Positions 17,842 to 28,854 are shown, counted from the first letter of the stretch. The stretch is 64,000 nt of DNA from JAEUPI01 sp963814435 (GCA_963814435.1 CAWFCV010000028.1:1-64000), one strand, 5' to 3'. Notes: generated by a model not told the origin, from the letters alone. Program-made: numbers and translations.

Positions 17842-19716
17842 GTGAACCGCGCCCGTTGGCTCTGCCTTCGCATGACTGTGTGGCTGCTGGCCGTGGCCTC
17901 GGCCGGGCTGGTACGCGGGGCACCGGCGACGCCGTCGATGCGCTTCACGCAGGCTTTGGCGGTCGCCGCCGACACCGAGTTCTTTCCCGATCTGCCGCGC
18001 GCGCGGTCGGTGCAGCTGCCGGACGACTGGGCCGTGACACATCCTGGCGACGTGGGCGCGGTGTGGTACCGGGTGAGTTTCGATGCCGAAGGCGCCCGCG
18101 ACAGCGGCGAACTGATGGCGCTGTACATCGAGCGTGCCTGCAGCAGCGTGGCGGTGCTGCTCAACGGCAAGCTGATTCATGTGTCCGGGCGACTGACCGA
18201 GCCCGTGTCGCGCAACTGCCAGCGCCCACAACTGATCGCGTTGCCCGGTGCGCTGGTCGAGCCGCGCAACAACCAGCTCGACCTCAAAGTGGCCGGCTTT
18301 CCGGTGCACCGGGTGGCTTCGCACCAGCGAGCCGGCGGATTGTCGGTGGTGGAGCTCGGCCCTCACTCCGCGCTGGTGGCCAAGCATCGATGGCGCACGG
18401 CCTTCGCGGTGAACCTGCCGCAGGTCATCACCGGCAGCCTGGTGCTGGTGGGCAGCCTGATCTTCGCGATGGGCTGGGTCAACCGCGCACAGAGCTTTCT
18501 CGCCTACTACGGTGCGCTGCTGATCGGCTGGGCCCTCGTGCTCTCGCGGCAGTGGGTATCCGACATGCCATGGCCCAACGCCAGCTCGGAGTTCCTGCTG
18601 GCGATACTGGCGTCGTTCGTCGCCTTCGCCGCGGTGCAGTTCCTGATGCGCTATGGCGGCGAGCGACGGCGCTGGATCGACATCGGCCTGCCGGTGCAAT
18701 GCGCGGTGATGCCGCTGAGCCTGATGATCGCCGGGCCGCAGCGGCTGCACGCGACGGCGACGTTCTGGTATCTCGTGCTGGCGCTGCAGATCGCCGTGGC
18801 CGCCGTTCACTACCTGCGCAAGGCCTGGCTGCTGAGGCGGCAGCAGTTCTGGCTGATGGCGGCGCTGGGTGGCGCGATGGCGCTGGCGGCCGCATTGGAA
18901 TTCGTCGCCCAGCAAGTTGCGCTCGACCAGCGTGTCGTCGATGCCGCACAACTGCTGCCGCCGCTGATGTTCATGGGGCTGGGCTTGCGCATGGTGCAGC
19001 AGTACGGCCGGGCGTTGCACGACGCCCAGCAGGATCGGCTGGAACTCGAGCGCCGGGTGCAGGACGCCGCCGTCCAGATCGAACGCAACTTTGCCCAACT
19101 GGCCGACATGAAGGTGGAGCAGGTCACCGAGCGCGAACGCAAACGCATCGCCGCCGACCTGCACGACGACCTGGGCGCGAAGCTGCTGACGATCGTGCAC
19201 ACCAGCGACAACGAACGCATCTCGACGCTGGCGCGCGAGGCGCTGGAAGAGATGCGGTTGTCGGTGCGCGGCCTCACCGGCAAGCCGGTGCCGCTGCTCA
19301 ATGCGCTGGGCGACTGGCGCGCCGAAGTGATGTCGCGGCTGTCGCAGGCCGGGGTCGACGGCCACTGGCAGGCGCCGACCGAAGAGGACGTGCCGCAGGT
19401 GCTGTCGGCCCGTGCCTACGTGCAGACCACGCGCATCCTGCGCGAGGCGGTGAGCAACATCATCAAGCACAGCGGCGCGTCGCGCTGCACCGTCCGTTGC
19501 ACCATCGCCAAAGGAGACTTCCAACTGATCGTGCAGGACAACGGCAAGGGCATCCCGATGGAGCTCGATGGCCGGCTCGATCGAGGCCACGGCATGGCGA
19601 GCATGAAGCACCGCGCCAAGCAGCTGCAGGGCCAATGCCTGGTCGAATCGGGTCCCGGGTACGGAACCGTGATCCGCCTCACGCTTCCGATCGACCGGCA
19701 TGTGGCGCCGGCCTGA
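17842..19716 (+). CDS. sensor histidine kinase, NarX/DesK type with 7TM sensor
   Basis: The 624-residue kinase has a signal-like leader, a periplasmic beta-rich region (about 30-175), and around seven hydrophobic segments (about 190-385), an arrangement like the 7TMR-DISM sensors. A coiled coil leads into the HisKA_3 motif ERERKRIAADLHDDLGAKLL, where His441 is the phosphosite. The HATPase part has REAVSNIIKHS, DNGKGIP and GHGMASMKHRA. A GTG at 17842 is preferred because it adds arginines before the leader; the ATG at 17872 is an alternative. The response regulator follows 41 bases later. Confidence 0.87.
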   Translation: MNRARWLCLRMTVWLLAVASAGLVRGAPATPSMRFTQALAVAADTEFFPDLPRARSVQLPDDWAVTHPGDVGAVWYRVSFDAEGARDSGELMALYIERACSSVAVLLNGKLIHVSGRLTEPVSRNCQRPQLIALPGALVEPRNNQLDLKVAGFPVHRVASHQRAGGLSVVELGPHSALVAKHRWRTAFAVNLPQVITGSLVLVGSLIFAMGWVNRAQSFLAYYGALLIGWALVLSRQWVSDMPWPNASSEFLLAILASFVAFAAVQFLMRYGGERRRWIDIGLPVQCAVMPLSLMIAGPQRLHATATFWYLVLALQIAVAAVHYLRKAWLLRRQQFWLMAALGGAMALAAALEFVAQQVALDQRVVDAAQLLPPLMFMGLGLRMVQQYGRALHDAQQDRLELERRVQDAAVQIERNFAQLADMKVEQVTERERKRIAADLHDDLGAKLLTIVHTSDNERISTLAREALEEMRLSVRGLTGKPVPLLNALGDWRAEVMSRLSQAGVDGHWQAPTEEDVPQVLSARAYVQTTRILREAVSNIIKHSGASRCTVRCTIAKGDFQLIVQDNGKGIPMELDGRLDRGHGMASMKHRAKQLQGQCLVESGPGYGTVIRLTLPIDRHVAPA

Positions 19717-19757
19717 GCCACTGTTACGATGGTGCAGTTCACTGCCGTGGAGGCATG

Positions 19758-20405
19758 ATGAAGACGATTCTGCTGCTGGAAGATCTGCCCGAAATCCGCT
19801 CCTGGCTCAAGTCGCTCGTGACCCACGTCTTTCCGAACGCGCAGATCGTCGAGTGCGCGCGCGTGCACGACGCGCTGGCCCAGGTGACGGCGCAGAAGTT
19901 CGAGCTGGCCCTGATCGACCTGGGGCTGCCCGACGGCTCCGGGGTTGATGTGGTGACCGCGTTGCGCGAGTCACAACCCGAGGCGCTGTCGGTCATCGTG
20001 ACGATTCACGATGACGACGAACACCTGTTCCCCGCATTGCAGGCCGGCGCCTACGGCTACATCCTGAAGGAACAATCGCGCGAGCTCATCACCGAGCAGT
20101 TGCAGCGCATCAGCCAGGGCGAGCCACCGCTGTCGCCGTCGATCGCGCGCAAGGTGATCGCCTATTTCGCAGCGCAGAACAAGCCGCAGGCCAATGCCTT
20201 GCCGCACGTGTCGCTCACCGAACGCGAAAGCGAAGTGCTGCTGCGCGTGGCCAAGGGCTTCACGTTGCCCGAGATCGGCGTGCAACTCGGCTTGTCGCGG
20301 CACACCATCGCCGACTACGTGAAGCAGATCTACCGCAAGCTCAACGTGAGCTCGCGCGCCGAGGCCGCACTCGAAGCGCAGCGACTCGGCCTGTTCCGAC
20401 GCTAG
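19758..20405 (+). CDS. LuxR/NarL-family response regulator
   Basis: A 215-residue regulator with a receiver domain (acidic pocket Glu8-Asp9, phospho-acceptor Asp54 in LALIDLGLPDG) and a C-terminal LuxR-type helix-turn-helix (about 145-210, LTERESEVLLRVAKGFTLPEIG). It is the obvious partner of the kinase immediately upstream. Of two in-frame ATGs, the one at 19758 has GGAGG at a usable distance (4 bases); the ATG at 19755 is too close. Targets are unknown. Confidence 0.93.
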   Translation: MKTILLLEDLPEIRSWLKSLVTHVFPNAQIVECARVHDALAQVTAQKFELALIDLGLPDGSGVDVVTALRESQPEALSVIVTIHDDDEHLFPALQAGAYGYILKEQSRELITEQLQRISQGEPPLSPSIARKVIAYFAAQNKPQANALPHVSLTERESEVLLRVAKGFTLPEIGVQLGLSRHTIADYVKQIYRKLNVSSRAEAALEAQRLGLFRR

Positions 20406-20461
20406 GCAACGCCGCCACAGCGCGGCGCAGCGGGCGGCGTCCGGGGTTGTGGCCGTCCCGA

Positions 20462-21172
20462 ATGGCCAGCACCCATGTTCTGACCTTGATCCGTTCCAGC
20501 CCATCCGAGCGCTCGGCCGGCGCGGCGCACATCCGGCGCAGCCTGGCGGCGGTCGCGGCCGCCTGCGCCGCCACGTCGGCGCAGGCCGGCCGTCCACTGA
20601 CGGTCGACGACGCCGGCACGAATGCCTTCGGCGAAGGCCATCTGGAGGTGTTTGCGGCCAGGGCCGGCGGAGCGACGACCTGGAACGTCTCACCCGCCTA
20701 TGCGTTCGCCCGCGGGCTCGAGCTTTCCGCGCTGCTCGCGCGCCAAACCACCGACAACATCAACGGCAGCGCGGTGCAACTCAAGTGGCTGATCACGCCG
20801 GGCCAGGACAGCGGCTGCAATCTCGGCGTCTCATTCGGTGGCACGCGGGCCACCGGTCAGGGCACGAGCGCGAATGCCGGATTCATCATCGGCCTGTTCA
20901 GTTGCCACGGCACGCCGGCGGGCAGCGTGCATGCCAATCTTGGATCGGTGAAGACCTCGGGCGCATCCGCCCAGGGCACCTGGGGCATCGCGCTGGAGCG
21001 CCAGTTCGGTGCCGTGACGCCGCATGTGGAGTGGTTCGGCGCCGGAGGCAGCAAGCCCACGTTGCAGTTCGGCGCGCGCGGCGACGTCGCCCAACGGATA
21101 CAGCTCGACGGCACGGTCGGCCGCTCCGCCGGCGTTGCGCTCTATAGCGTGGGCATCAAGTTCACATTCTGA
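20462..21172 (+). CDS. putative exported outer-membrane-like protein
   Basis: The protein has 236 residues. A leader after RRSLAAVAAACAATSAQA suggests Sec export, with an unusually long polar N-terminal stretch before it. The body has alternating hydrophobic and polar residues, many Gly, and ends in ...VGIKFTF, a terminal aromatic pattern typical of outer-membrane beta-barrels. Function is unknown. It follows the response regulator by 56 bases and could be its target, but no binding site is visible. Confidence 0.65.
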   Translation: MASTHVLTLIRSSPSERSAGAAHIRRSLAAVAAACAATSAQAGRPLTVDDAGTNAFGEGHLEVFAARAGGATTWNVSPAYAFARGLELSALLARQTTDNINGSAVQLKWLITPGQDSGCNLGVSFGGTRATGQGTSANAGFIIGLFSCHGTPAGSVHANLGSVKTSGASAQGTWGIALERQFGAVTPHVEWFGAGGSKPTLQFGARGDVAQRIQLDGTVGRSAGVALYSVGIKFTF

Positions 21173-21248
21173 CGCTGGCCGCGCGTCGTAATCTCATCAC
21201 CGCCCGATCACCGACCGGGTGCAGAGCCCCGCGCCCTAGAATCGCTCC

Positions 21249-21821
21249 ATGATCGGCCGGCTCACGGGCACGTTGGCGCAGAAGTCGCCGCCACAGGTGC
21301 TCATCGATGTCAACGGCGTCGGCTACGAACTCGACGTGCCGATGAGCACCTTCTACATCCTGCCCACGCTGGGCGAGCGGGTCACGCTGCTCACGCACTT
21401 CGTCGTGCGCGAGGACGCGCAGCTGTTGTTCGGTTTCTTGCAGCCCGAGGAGCGAGCCACCTTCCGCCAGCTGATCCGCATCTCCGGCGTGGGCCCGCGC
21501 ACCGCGCTGGCGATTCTGTCCGGCCTGTCGGTGGCCGAGCTGGCACAGGCCGTGGCGCGACAGGAGAGCGGCCGCCTGGTCAAGGTGCCCGGTATCGGCA
21601 AGAAGACGGCCGAGCGGCTGCTGCTCGAACTCAAGGGCAAGCTGGCGCCAGAGCTCGCCGGCGGTGCAACCGTGGTCAGCGATGCGCAAGGCGACATCGT
21701 GCAGGCGCTGGTGGCGCTCGGCTACAACGACCGCGATGCCGCGGCCGCGCTGAAGTCGCTGCCCGCGGACGTGAGCGTCAGCGACGGCATCAAACTGGCG
21801 TTGAAATCGCTGTCGCGTTGA
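21249..21821 (+). CDS. ruvA: Holliday junction branch migration protein RuvA
   Basis: RuvA binds four-way DNA junctions and recruits RuvB. The 190-residue protein has the N-terminal OB fold (MIGRLTGTLAQK), helix-hairpin-helix motifs (ISGVGPRTALAIL and VPGIGKKTAERLLLELK), and the C-terminal RuvB-binding domain (QALVALGYNDRDA). ruvB follows 30 bases later. ruvC is not in the window. Confidence 0.97.
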   Translation: MIGRLTGTLAQKSPPQVLIDVNGVGYELDVPMSTFYILPTLGERVTLLTHFVVREDAQLLFGFLQPEERATFRQLIRISGVGPRTALAILSGLSVAELAQAVARQESGRLVKVPGIGKKTAERLLLELKGKLAPELAGGATVVSDAQGDIVQALVALGYNDRDAAAALKSLPADVSVSDGIKLALKSLSR

Positions 21822-21851
21822 GCGGCTGCCAGTTGGCCGCACAATCGCCGC

Positions 21852-22913
21852 ATGGGCATCCAGACCGACGACTTCGCCGCGGCGCCCGCCGGGCCGCGCA
21901 CCGTGGACGCCGCACGCCTGTCGCCACAGGAGGAAGCGCTCGAGCGCGCGCTGCGGCCGAAGCGCCTGCAGGACTACGTGGGCCAGGCCAAGACCCGCGA
22001 GCAGCTCGAGATCTTCATCGGCGCCGCCCGCAAACGCGGCGAGGCACTCGACCATGTGCTGCTGTTCGGCCCGCCGGGACTGGGCAAGACCACGCTCAGC
22101 CACATCATCGCGGCCGAGCTCGGCGTGAACCTGCGCCAGACCTCGGGCCCCGTGCTCGAGAAGCCGAAGGACCTGGCCGCGCTGCTGACCAACCTGGAGC
22201 GCAACGACGTGCTCTTCATCGACGAGATCCACCGGCTGTCGCCGGTGGTCGAGGAGATCCTCTACCCGGCGCTCGAGGACTACCAGATCGACATCATGAT
22301 CGGCGAGGGCCCGGCGGCACGTTCGATCAAACTTGATCTGCAGCCCTTCACGCTGGTGGGCGCCACCACGCGCGCCGGCATGCTGACCAACCCGCTGCGC
22401 GACCGCTTCGGCATCGTGTCGCGGCTGGAGTTCTACACCGCCGAGGAGTTGGGGCGCATCGTGCACCGCTCGGCGCAGCTGCTGGCCGTGCCGATCGACG
22501 CCCGCGGCGCCGACGAGATCGCGCGCCGCTCGCGCGGCACGCCGCGCGTGGCCAACCGGCTGCTGCGCCGCGTGCGCGACTTCGCCGAGGTCAAGGCGCA
22601 GGGCCACATCACCCACTCGATCGCCGACCAGGCGCTGGCGATGCTCGACGTCGACCCGCTCGGCTTCGACGTGATGGACCGCAAGCTGCTGGAGGCGGTG
22701 GTGCACCGCTTCGACGGCGGTCCGGTCGGGCTCGACAACGTGGCAGCCGCCATCGGCGAAGAGCGCGACACGATCGAAGACGTGATCGAGCCCTACCTCA
22801 TCCAGCAAGGTTACCTTCAACGCACGCCGCGCGGCCGCGTCGCCACGCTCGCCGCGTATCGTCACCTCGGTGTCGCGCCGCCCAAGGCCGCCAACGACCT
22901 GTTCGGCGCCTGA
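21852..22913 (+). CDS. ruvB: Holliday junction branch migration ATPase RuvB
   Basis: RuvB is the hexameric AAA+ motor of branch migration. The 353-residue protein has Walker A GPPGLGKTT, Walker B FIDEIHRL, sensor 1 GATTRAG, and the C-terminal winged helix ending in GYLQRTPRGRVAT. It is intact and shares an operon with ruvA. Confidence 0.98.
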   Translation: MGIQTDDFAAAPAGPRTVDAARLSPQEEALERALRPKRLQDYVGQAKTREQLEIFIGAARKRGEALDHVLLFGPPGLGKTTLSHIIAAELGVNLRQTSGPVLEKPKDLAALLTNLERNDVLFIDEIHRLSPVVEEILYPALEDYQIDIMIGEGPAARSIKLDLQPFTLVGATTRAGMLTNPLRDRFGIVSRLEFYTAEELGRIVHRSAQLLAVPIDARGADEIARRSRGTPRVANRLLRRVRDFAEVKAQGHITHSIADQALAMLDVDPLGFDVMDRKLLEAVVHRFDGGPVGLDNVAAAIGEERDTIEDVIEPYLIQQGYLQRTPRGRVATLAAYRHLGVAPPKAANDLFGA

Positions 22914-22918
22914 GGCTC

Positions 22919-23121
22919 ACGCCGGCTCCCACAGCGCCGGGCGCGGCGATGCCCCGCGCTGGCTGATCCACCCCATCAACAGCAACCCCGCGACGATGGC
23001 CGCGGTGCCGGCCAACAACGCAGGCCAAGCCAAGCCGGTGCGCCTGCCACAGCAACAGGCAGGCGCCCGCCAGCAGCACGGCGAAGACCAGCAATGCGGT
23101 CGCCTGCGCAGCCCGGCTCAT
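22919..23121 (-). CDS. small two-helix membrane protein, probably frameshifted
   Basis: One minus-strand frame gives a start with a strong hydrophobic helix (AQATALLVFAVLLAGACLLLW). The second helix (PALLAGTAAIVAGLLLMGWI) appears only in another frame, which stops at 22919. Together they would make a two-helix protein of about 67 residues. The switch lies near 23050. The function is unknown. It converges with ruvB, 5 bases apart. Confidence 0.45.
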
Positions 23122-23158
23122 CGGCGGGTCGAAGCACTGTTGAACCGCACCCGCGCGA

Positions 23159-26100
23159 CTACTCGACCACCAATTCGCGCCACGAGGTCCGCCGCGTACC
23201 TCCAGGCGACGGCGGGATCGGCGCGGTGGGTGTCTGCCACGAGTTGTCAGACATGCGGACCAAGCTGCGCACGGTGCCGTCGGAGTACTTCAATTGAACT
23301 GGCCGCGTGGCCAGCGCGTTGCCCAGGAACAAGCTAGCCATCCCACTGGCGCCCTGAATGGCTTGGCCAGTCCGATAGTCGAAGAAGTTGATGAAGCTGG
23401 TGCCCCCGACGGTACACGCACTCGGATCGAGCAGGTTGGTCGTCACTGCCAACGTGCCCAGCGCAAGTTGGGGGTCGGTATTCGCACGCTCACGCGAGCC
23501 AGGCAAGTCGACGAACCAACCCTTCTGCGTGGCAAAGTTCACCGGGTTGGACGAGGCCGTGCGAATTGTAGTTCCTGCCGTGCAGTAAGGCGAGGTGCCG
23601 CAGGTACTGCTGGTCAGTGTCTGCTGCACGAACCCGGTCGCGCCGACATCACTGCGCGGGCTGCCCACGCTGGTGGATCCGCCGTTGTCCTTGATCGCGT
23701 AGATCGTCTGGGTTTCGGTGTTATTCAGGTCGGTACCACCCAGGTAACGCCCCGTCCCAACAAATATGACCGGCGAGCCGGCAACCTTGCCGAGCTCAGG
23801 CTTGGCAGTGATCGATTGCACGGCGTTGGTGGGCCCACGCAGTGTCGCCAGCAGTTGGGCGTCGAAGCCGGCAGTTCCAATCGTGTCGTTGACATCAAAG
23901 CGCCAAAGATTGCCGTACAAGTCACCGCCATAGACCTTGGTGGTCGTGTTGTCGTAGCGCGTGTTCTCCACCCATGCGCGGATCTGGGCCAAGCCACTGG
24001 GACATGGCGCGGTGGCACACACGCCCGTAATCGCCGAAGTGTCGCTGCCGACGCCCGTGCCAATCGTGCGAATCGCCAGGCCGGTACCGGCGTTGACAGC
24101 ATAGAGGTAGCCCTGGCCGTTGCCCGGATTCACGTTGTTGTAGCCCGACGTCAGCATCACAACCCAGGTGCCGTCAGCCAGCTTGGTGATTTCCGGTCGG
24201 CCGAAGCTGTAGCCCATGTTGGAGTCGGTGAATTCCCACAGCGCCTTGGGGTTGGCTGGATCGGTGACGTCGAGCGCGTAGTAGCCTCGCCCTCCGGCGT
24301 TGAAGCCCCCCACCAGGATGGTATGCCAGGCGCCGCCGAAGTAGACATCGCCCACGGTCGGCGAGCCGTCCACATAGTACTGGTGCCCCGTGGCGTAGAA
24401 CTTGTCGGCCAGCCGGTACAAAGTGGGGTGCAGCAGCTGGGGCACGTACGCCCAAGCCTCGTCTCCGGTTGTCGCGTTGAAGGCATGCAGCATCCCGTCA
24501 TTGGCACCCACGTAAACCATGGCAGTGCGCGACGCGTTGGCGGACTTGAAGGTTGAATAGCCCGCGTCAACGTAGTCGTATTGCGGCCTCTTCACGTAGA
24601 TCGCTTCTGAGTTGACGATATCGCCCAAGCGGGAGCTACGTTGACGGAAATACTTGGTCGTGTCGTTCGCCGGACCTTCATGGGTACGATCGCCACGAAT
24701 GAAGTCGATCAGCGTCGCGCCACCGGCTGCCGTTTGTGCGCCGGCGCTCAAGCAGATAACGCCCGAGGCGCAGAACTGGCTCAGCGTCGGCGAGGCCGTT
24801 GATGAGATGTAGGTTGTCGTGAAATAGGCCTGCTCGGCCGCGGTGAGATTGCCCCACAGGAACGGCTTGAGCTTGGTTGTGGGCGAGGCGGGATCGAACG
24901 TGTAGATCGTTCGCGTGGCCTTGGCGTCCAACTGTGCCGCCGCGGTCCAATCCGCCGTCGCCGAGGGCAGCCCGGTGACCAGGTCCAGCTGTCGACGTTC
25001 CAATTCGCCGTACCAGTCTGCCGAGCGGAACGTTGAGCTGAAGACGAAGTTGTCGCCCGTGGTCACGTTGGGGTTGCTGGTTGTTGCCGCAGCCGAATCA
25101 CTGGTGATTGCAGCCACGCTTTGCAGCGCGCTGGCGATGCCAACGCCCAGGCTTGAAGGATCGGTTGCGGCGAAGTACTGCCCCCGCCCGTTGACTGCAG
25201 CGTGCCAAAGATCGTCGATGTTCTCGGGCAAATTGGTGCCGGGTGTCGGCCAGTTGCAGGTTCCGGTGCTCTGCCAGGAGCAGGCACCGCTGGAAGCCAA
25301 CGCGCCGCTTCTGACGGCAAAGTAGTCGCCGCTGGTGTCAGACTTGTAGCTCGACGAGTAGATCATGCGCCCGCGCGCACCCAGGCCCAGCGTAAATGTG
25401 GTCATGTGCTGCCAGGTGGCGTCGTCATCGCCACCGGGCAACACGTTGTTGGCCGAAACGGAGTTGCCTAACGCGCCGATGTCGCCTTGGGTGCTCGTTC
25501 GCAGGTCGGTGTTGTAGTAGTACATCGCCACGTCGGCGAGTGTGTCGTCGGTGCCCCCTGAGGAAACGGCTGAGCCTGTAAACGCGACAATCGTCGCCGA
25601 CGCGCCAGCATTTGCTGTGACGACGGGCGTCACGCTCAGCGCGCCTGCCGAGGCCGGCGCAGTTATCGTGATCGTGTTCCCCGATCGAACCGCAGAATAC
25701 CCCGCCACCGCGCAGTTGCCAGTGGCGCTTGCCGTACAGGCATTGATTCTGGTCACGATCTTCGTCGCGAGCTTGCTGGCCCGACTGCCGCCGCCGCCGC
25801 CGCTGGCATCCGCCGTGGCCGACAGGATCTGGGCGCCATTCACTGTGATGCTCGAAACGTTGTCAGCGCTGGCGCTTGCGTTGACGGTGATGCTCGCGGT
25901 GTAGATGTTGCCAGCGGTTCCGCCATCGTTGAACGGGCGCGGCGCGCCTGCATCTTGATTGCCGACGGCCGTAGATCCGTCGACCTCAAATCCGGCATTG
26001 CCGTTCCAGTAGCCATCGGTCGACAGCAGCGTGAAGTTCTTCTGACACGAATACTGCACCGGGTCATTCACGGCTCGCGCCGTACAGCGAATTGACTTGG

Positions 26101-27074
26101 CCGGCGTAGATGCGACCCGCGTTCGACAGGGCTACGCGCAGCGGAGTGCTGTTGTTCGGGCTCGCGCCATAGAGTTTATTGTACCAGGCGTACTTCTGCG
26201 CACCGTCAAAGGCCGACAGATTCAGGAACGATGGGCTGACGTTGTTGTTGATGCTCATGTACCCGATGCGATACCGGTCGTCGATGGCGCGAAATGCCAG
26301 ACCGGTTGCGGACTTCATCATCAGCATGCGAGTACGGTAGTAGCTATACCAATTGGCGAAGTTGGTGCGCTCGTCCGCGCCGGCCGGGCCGGTGCCCGAC
26401 GTGCTGCTGACGACCTTCTTGGTGAATACGCTGTCGCCCGCTTCACCCGTGGGACTTCCATCGACGCTGTTGCACTCCTGGTAGAAGGGGCTCGACGTGT
26501 TGAAGTAATCCTTCAGCGTTTGCGTCGTTTGCGAACCGGAGTAGACATAGTAAAACGCCGCCTCAGCGGCTGCGTTGGTTGAATTCAACGCAGTGTTCTG
26601 GACCGTGCTCGTCGTCCAGGCCTGGAAGCTTGTGCTCAGATTGACGGTGCCCGCGCCCGTGTTGTATCCGTTGATCCAGGCGTTTGTGAAGCTGGAATTG
26701 GGGTAATAGCTCAGCACTCCGTTCGACGCGACGCTGACCGGTGGGCTGTAAACCAACGACGGGTTGTAGTACACGCCGTTGCACTGTGCACTCGAGTAGC
26801 CGTACTTCGCGATCCCGCTGCTGTCGCGACCGAAGGCGTCGGCGGCATCGGGCATATGCGACCACGCCATACTCCCGGAATCGTCGAGTATGAACATCAG
26901 ATTCGGCTTGACCACCTGCGGTGCCGACGTGATCAGCGGCAGCGACGACAAATCGGTCGACGCGCCGAGCACTGAAGTCGCCATCGCCAAGCCTGCGACA
27001 ACAGCGCCGGCTCGAACGGCGAATCCGCGAACAGCTCGCGGCGCAGCTTGATGGTGCAGGACGCTGGTTTTCAT
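23159..27074 (-). CDS. pilY1: type IV pilus tip adhesin/assembly protein PilY1, split by a frameshift
   Basis: The protein reads in two frames joined near 26070. The N-terminal part (27074 to 26064) has a signal peptide and a von Willebrand A-like MIDAS motif (FILDDSGSM). The C-terminal part (26071 to 23159) begins with NDPVQYSCQKNFT, normally internal in PilY1, and contains the PilC/PilY1 beta-propeller (YVGANDGMLHAFNATTG, GRGYYALDVTDP). The joined length, about 1,300 residues, fits PilY1, which promotes pilus extension, adhesion and surface sensing. The GTG-AATGA junction could couple two proteins, but an indel is more likely. The ATG at 27074 has GAGG five bases upstream. A Gly run is coded by a GCC repeat near 25787-25801. 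Confidence 0.88.
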
Positions 27075-27103
27075 AGGTGCCTCGTGGATCGAATGTGGCA
27101 CCG

Positions 27104-27732
27104 TCAAATTGCGATGACGACTTGGACGTAGCTCAGGGTGTTTCGCGGACCGGCAACTCGGGTCGTGATTCGGTAATACACCTGTCGCGGCGATGTCAGC
27201 GCGACCACACCGGCGCCGAAGCTATTGCCACTGGAGGTTGCATCAGTTGGCGACGAGGAGCATCCCGGGTAGGTGGGGACGCCCGTGGTGTTGCAGAGGC
27301 GATGGATCACGTAGGAGACCGTGTTGCCGGCCCCGTCTGCGGCCAATGTGTTGACTGCGCCAGAACCGGCCAACGTGGCGTTCCAGAACGCGTCCCACGA
27401 TTGGCCCGCCGCCGGATCCTGCCGCTGAGCCACATAGCGAGTGCCTCCGCCCGAGGTGACGCTGGTGTGAAGCGGGTAGACGTAGCAACCGGCGTGCTGT
27501 TGGCCTCGAGAAACGAGATCGCTGTCTCCACACCAATGTCTGCCGAATGCGTGGCCGCCTGCTGAAACGCCAGGTTGCCGGCAATGATGTTCGAGGTCGA
27601 CACCGAGCGGACCAGCGCGACGCCAGCCAAGCTCAACGCAACCAGCAGAATCAACGCGATGAGCATCACCGTGCCGCGCTGCCCAGCGCCGCACGGCAAC
27701 GCGCCCGACGGAGTTGAGGGTTTGATCAGCAT
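27104..27732 (-). CDS. pilX: minor type IV pilin PilX, frameshifted
   Basis: The start (MLIKPSTPSG...) leads to the class III-like pilin helix GTVMLIALILLVALSLAGVALVRS, which fits PilX. The downstream conserved part (GGGTRYVAQRQDP ... CNTTGVPTYPGC ... YYRITTRVAGPRN) is in a different frame, so an indel lies near 27480-27500. The ATG overlaps the pilW stop (ATGCTGA). The protein is part of the minor pilin priming complex with PilV, PilW and PilY1. Confidence 0.82.
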
Positions 27733-28838
27733 CCTGTCTGCACTCCCAGCCAGGCCATGTTGCGAAGTGGAACGACGGTCTCGAAGGTTCGGTATCGATA
27801 ACGCTGCCAGTCGGCGTCGGCGGAGAGATCGATCGCATTGACTGCGCTGCCGACGGGGTTGGCGGTGCTGCCCGCCCACGTGAGCGGCCCCGGCGTCGGA
27901 AACGGGGCGCCCGCCTTTTCGAGTTGCGCGCTTCGTGCCACAAGTGCGACGCGCACCGCACGCATACGAACCCATTGGCACGCATTGGTGGTCGGCGTCG
28001 TCTGGTCGTAGATATCGACCGTGCCGTCCATCGTCCCTGCCGTCGTATCCTGGCCGTACTGGGCGCGCATGCTGACAATGTTGCTGGCCAGCTGAACCCA
28101 GTTTGCCGCCGTGTACACGCCGCAGTTGTTTACCATGTAGTCGCACGTGGTCAGGCTGCCGTTGCGAACGGCGTACGCCATGAACCGGGGGGCCTGCCCT
28201 AGGTTGAACAAAGCCCCTCCGGGCATCCCTGCAACGCCGGTGGCGACCGTGACGTTGCTGCCGGCGACGGCAGTCACTTGTTCCATCGACAGGTTGCACG
28301 GCGCCGGGCGTGGCGTCGGCACGGCGACGACCCAGTCGCCAACGGCAATCGACGGCGTTCCACCGGCGGCAGCGAAACCAGCCAGGGTGTAGATGTTCGT
28401 CGCCGGCTGGGCTTCGATGCGGTCGCCCTCGGGGCCGTCGTAGCCGCTGCCGTAGAACACGAGCAGCCTGTCGGTGTTGGCGTCGATCCCGGTGGTCGGA
28501 ATGCCAGCGTTTATCATCACCGGGCCGATTGCGTTGATGGTGACACCCGCACGCAACGTGAGGTTGCATCCAATCAACGCGAAGGAACTCGCCGAGGCTG
28601 CGTTGTCTGTATAAGCGTTTGAGCCTTCACCTGCCTGGCGCAAATCACGCTGCAGGTTGTACAGGCTGATCGCGCCGTTGTTCTGCGCGTCATCACCACC
28701 CGTGGTGGCGCGCTTGAATCCCTCCGACACGGAGAAGATTTGCATCATGATGATCACACCGAGCATCCCGATGACCATGCCGACCATCAGCTCGACGAGG
28801 CTGAAGCCACCTGAGTTGCGCATACACGTATAGGGCAT
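27726..28838 (-). CDS. pilW: minor type IV pilin PilW
   Basis: A class III signal with G|FSLVELMVGMVIGMLGVI is cleaved by prepilin peptidase; Glu5 is present. The long body (about 340 residues after cleavage) is normal for PilW. It is thought to prime pilus assembly with PilV, PilX and PilY1. The ATG at 28838 is preferred over 28823 for its fuller basic leader. No strong ribosome site is seen for either. The last codon is Cys, forced by the shared ATGCTGA. Confidence 0.9.
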   Translation of the reverse strand: MPYTCMRNSGGFSLVELMVGMVIGMLGVIIMMQIFSVSEGFKRATTGGDDAQNNGAISLYNLQRDLRQAGEGSNAYTDNAASASSFALIGCNLTLRAGVTINAIGPVMINAGIPTTGIDANTDRLLVFYGSGYDGPEGDRIEAQPATNIYTLAGFAAAGGTPSIAVGDWVVAVPTPRPAPCNLSMEQVTAVAGSNVTVATGVAGMPGGALFNLGQAPRFMAYAVRNGSLTTCDYMVNNCGVYTAANWVQLASNIVSMRAQYGQDTTAGTMDGTVDIYDQTTPTTNACQWVRMRAVRVALVARSAQLEKAGAPFPTPGPLTWAGSTANPVGSAVNAIDLSADADWQRYRYRTFETVVPLRNMAWLGVQTGC

Positions 28839-28854
28839 GGATCGACGACTTCTG

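Noticed and set aside
17344..19701. 785-codon minus-strand open frame
   Set aside because: Antisense to the histidine kinase; composition is a shadow of its codon bias and no domain is seen.
25787..25801. GCC triplet repeat in pilY1
   Set aside because: It is in frame and codes a Gly run; gain or loss of a unit would not shift the frame, so it is not a phase switch.
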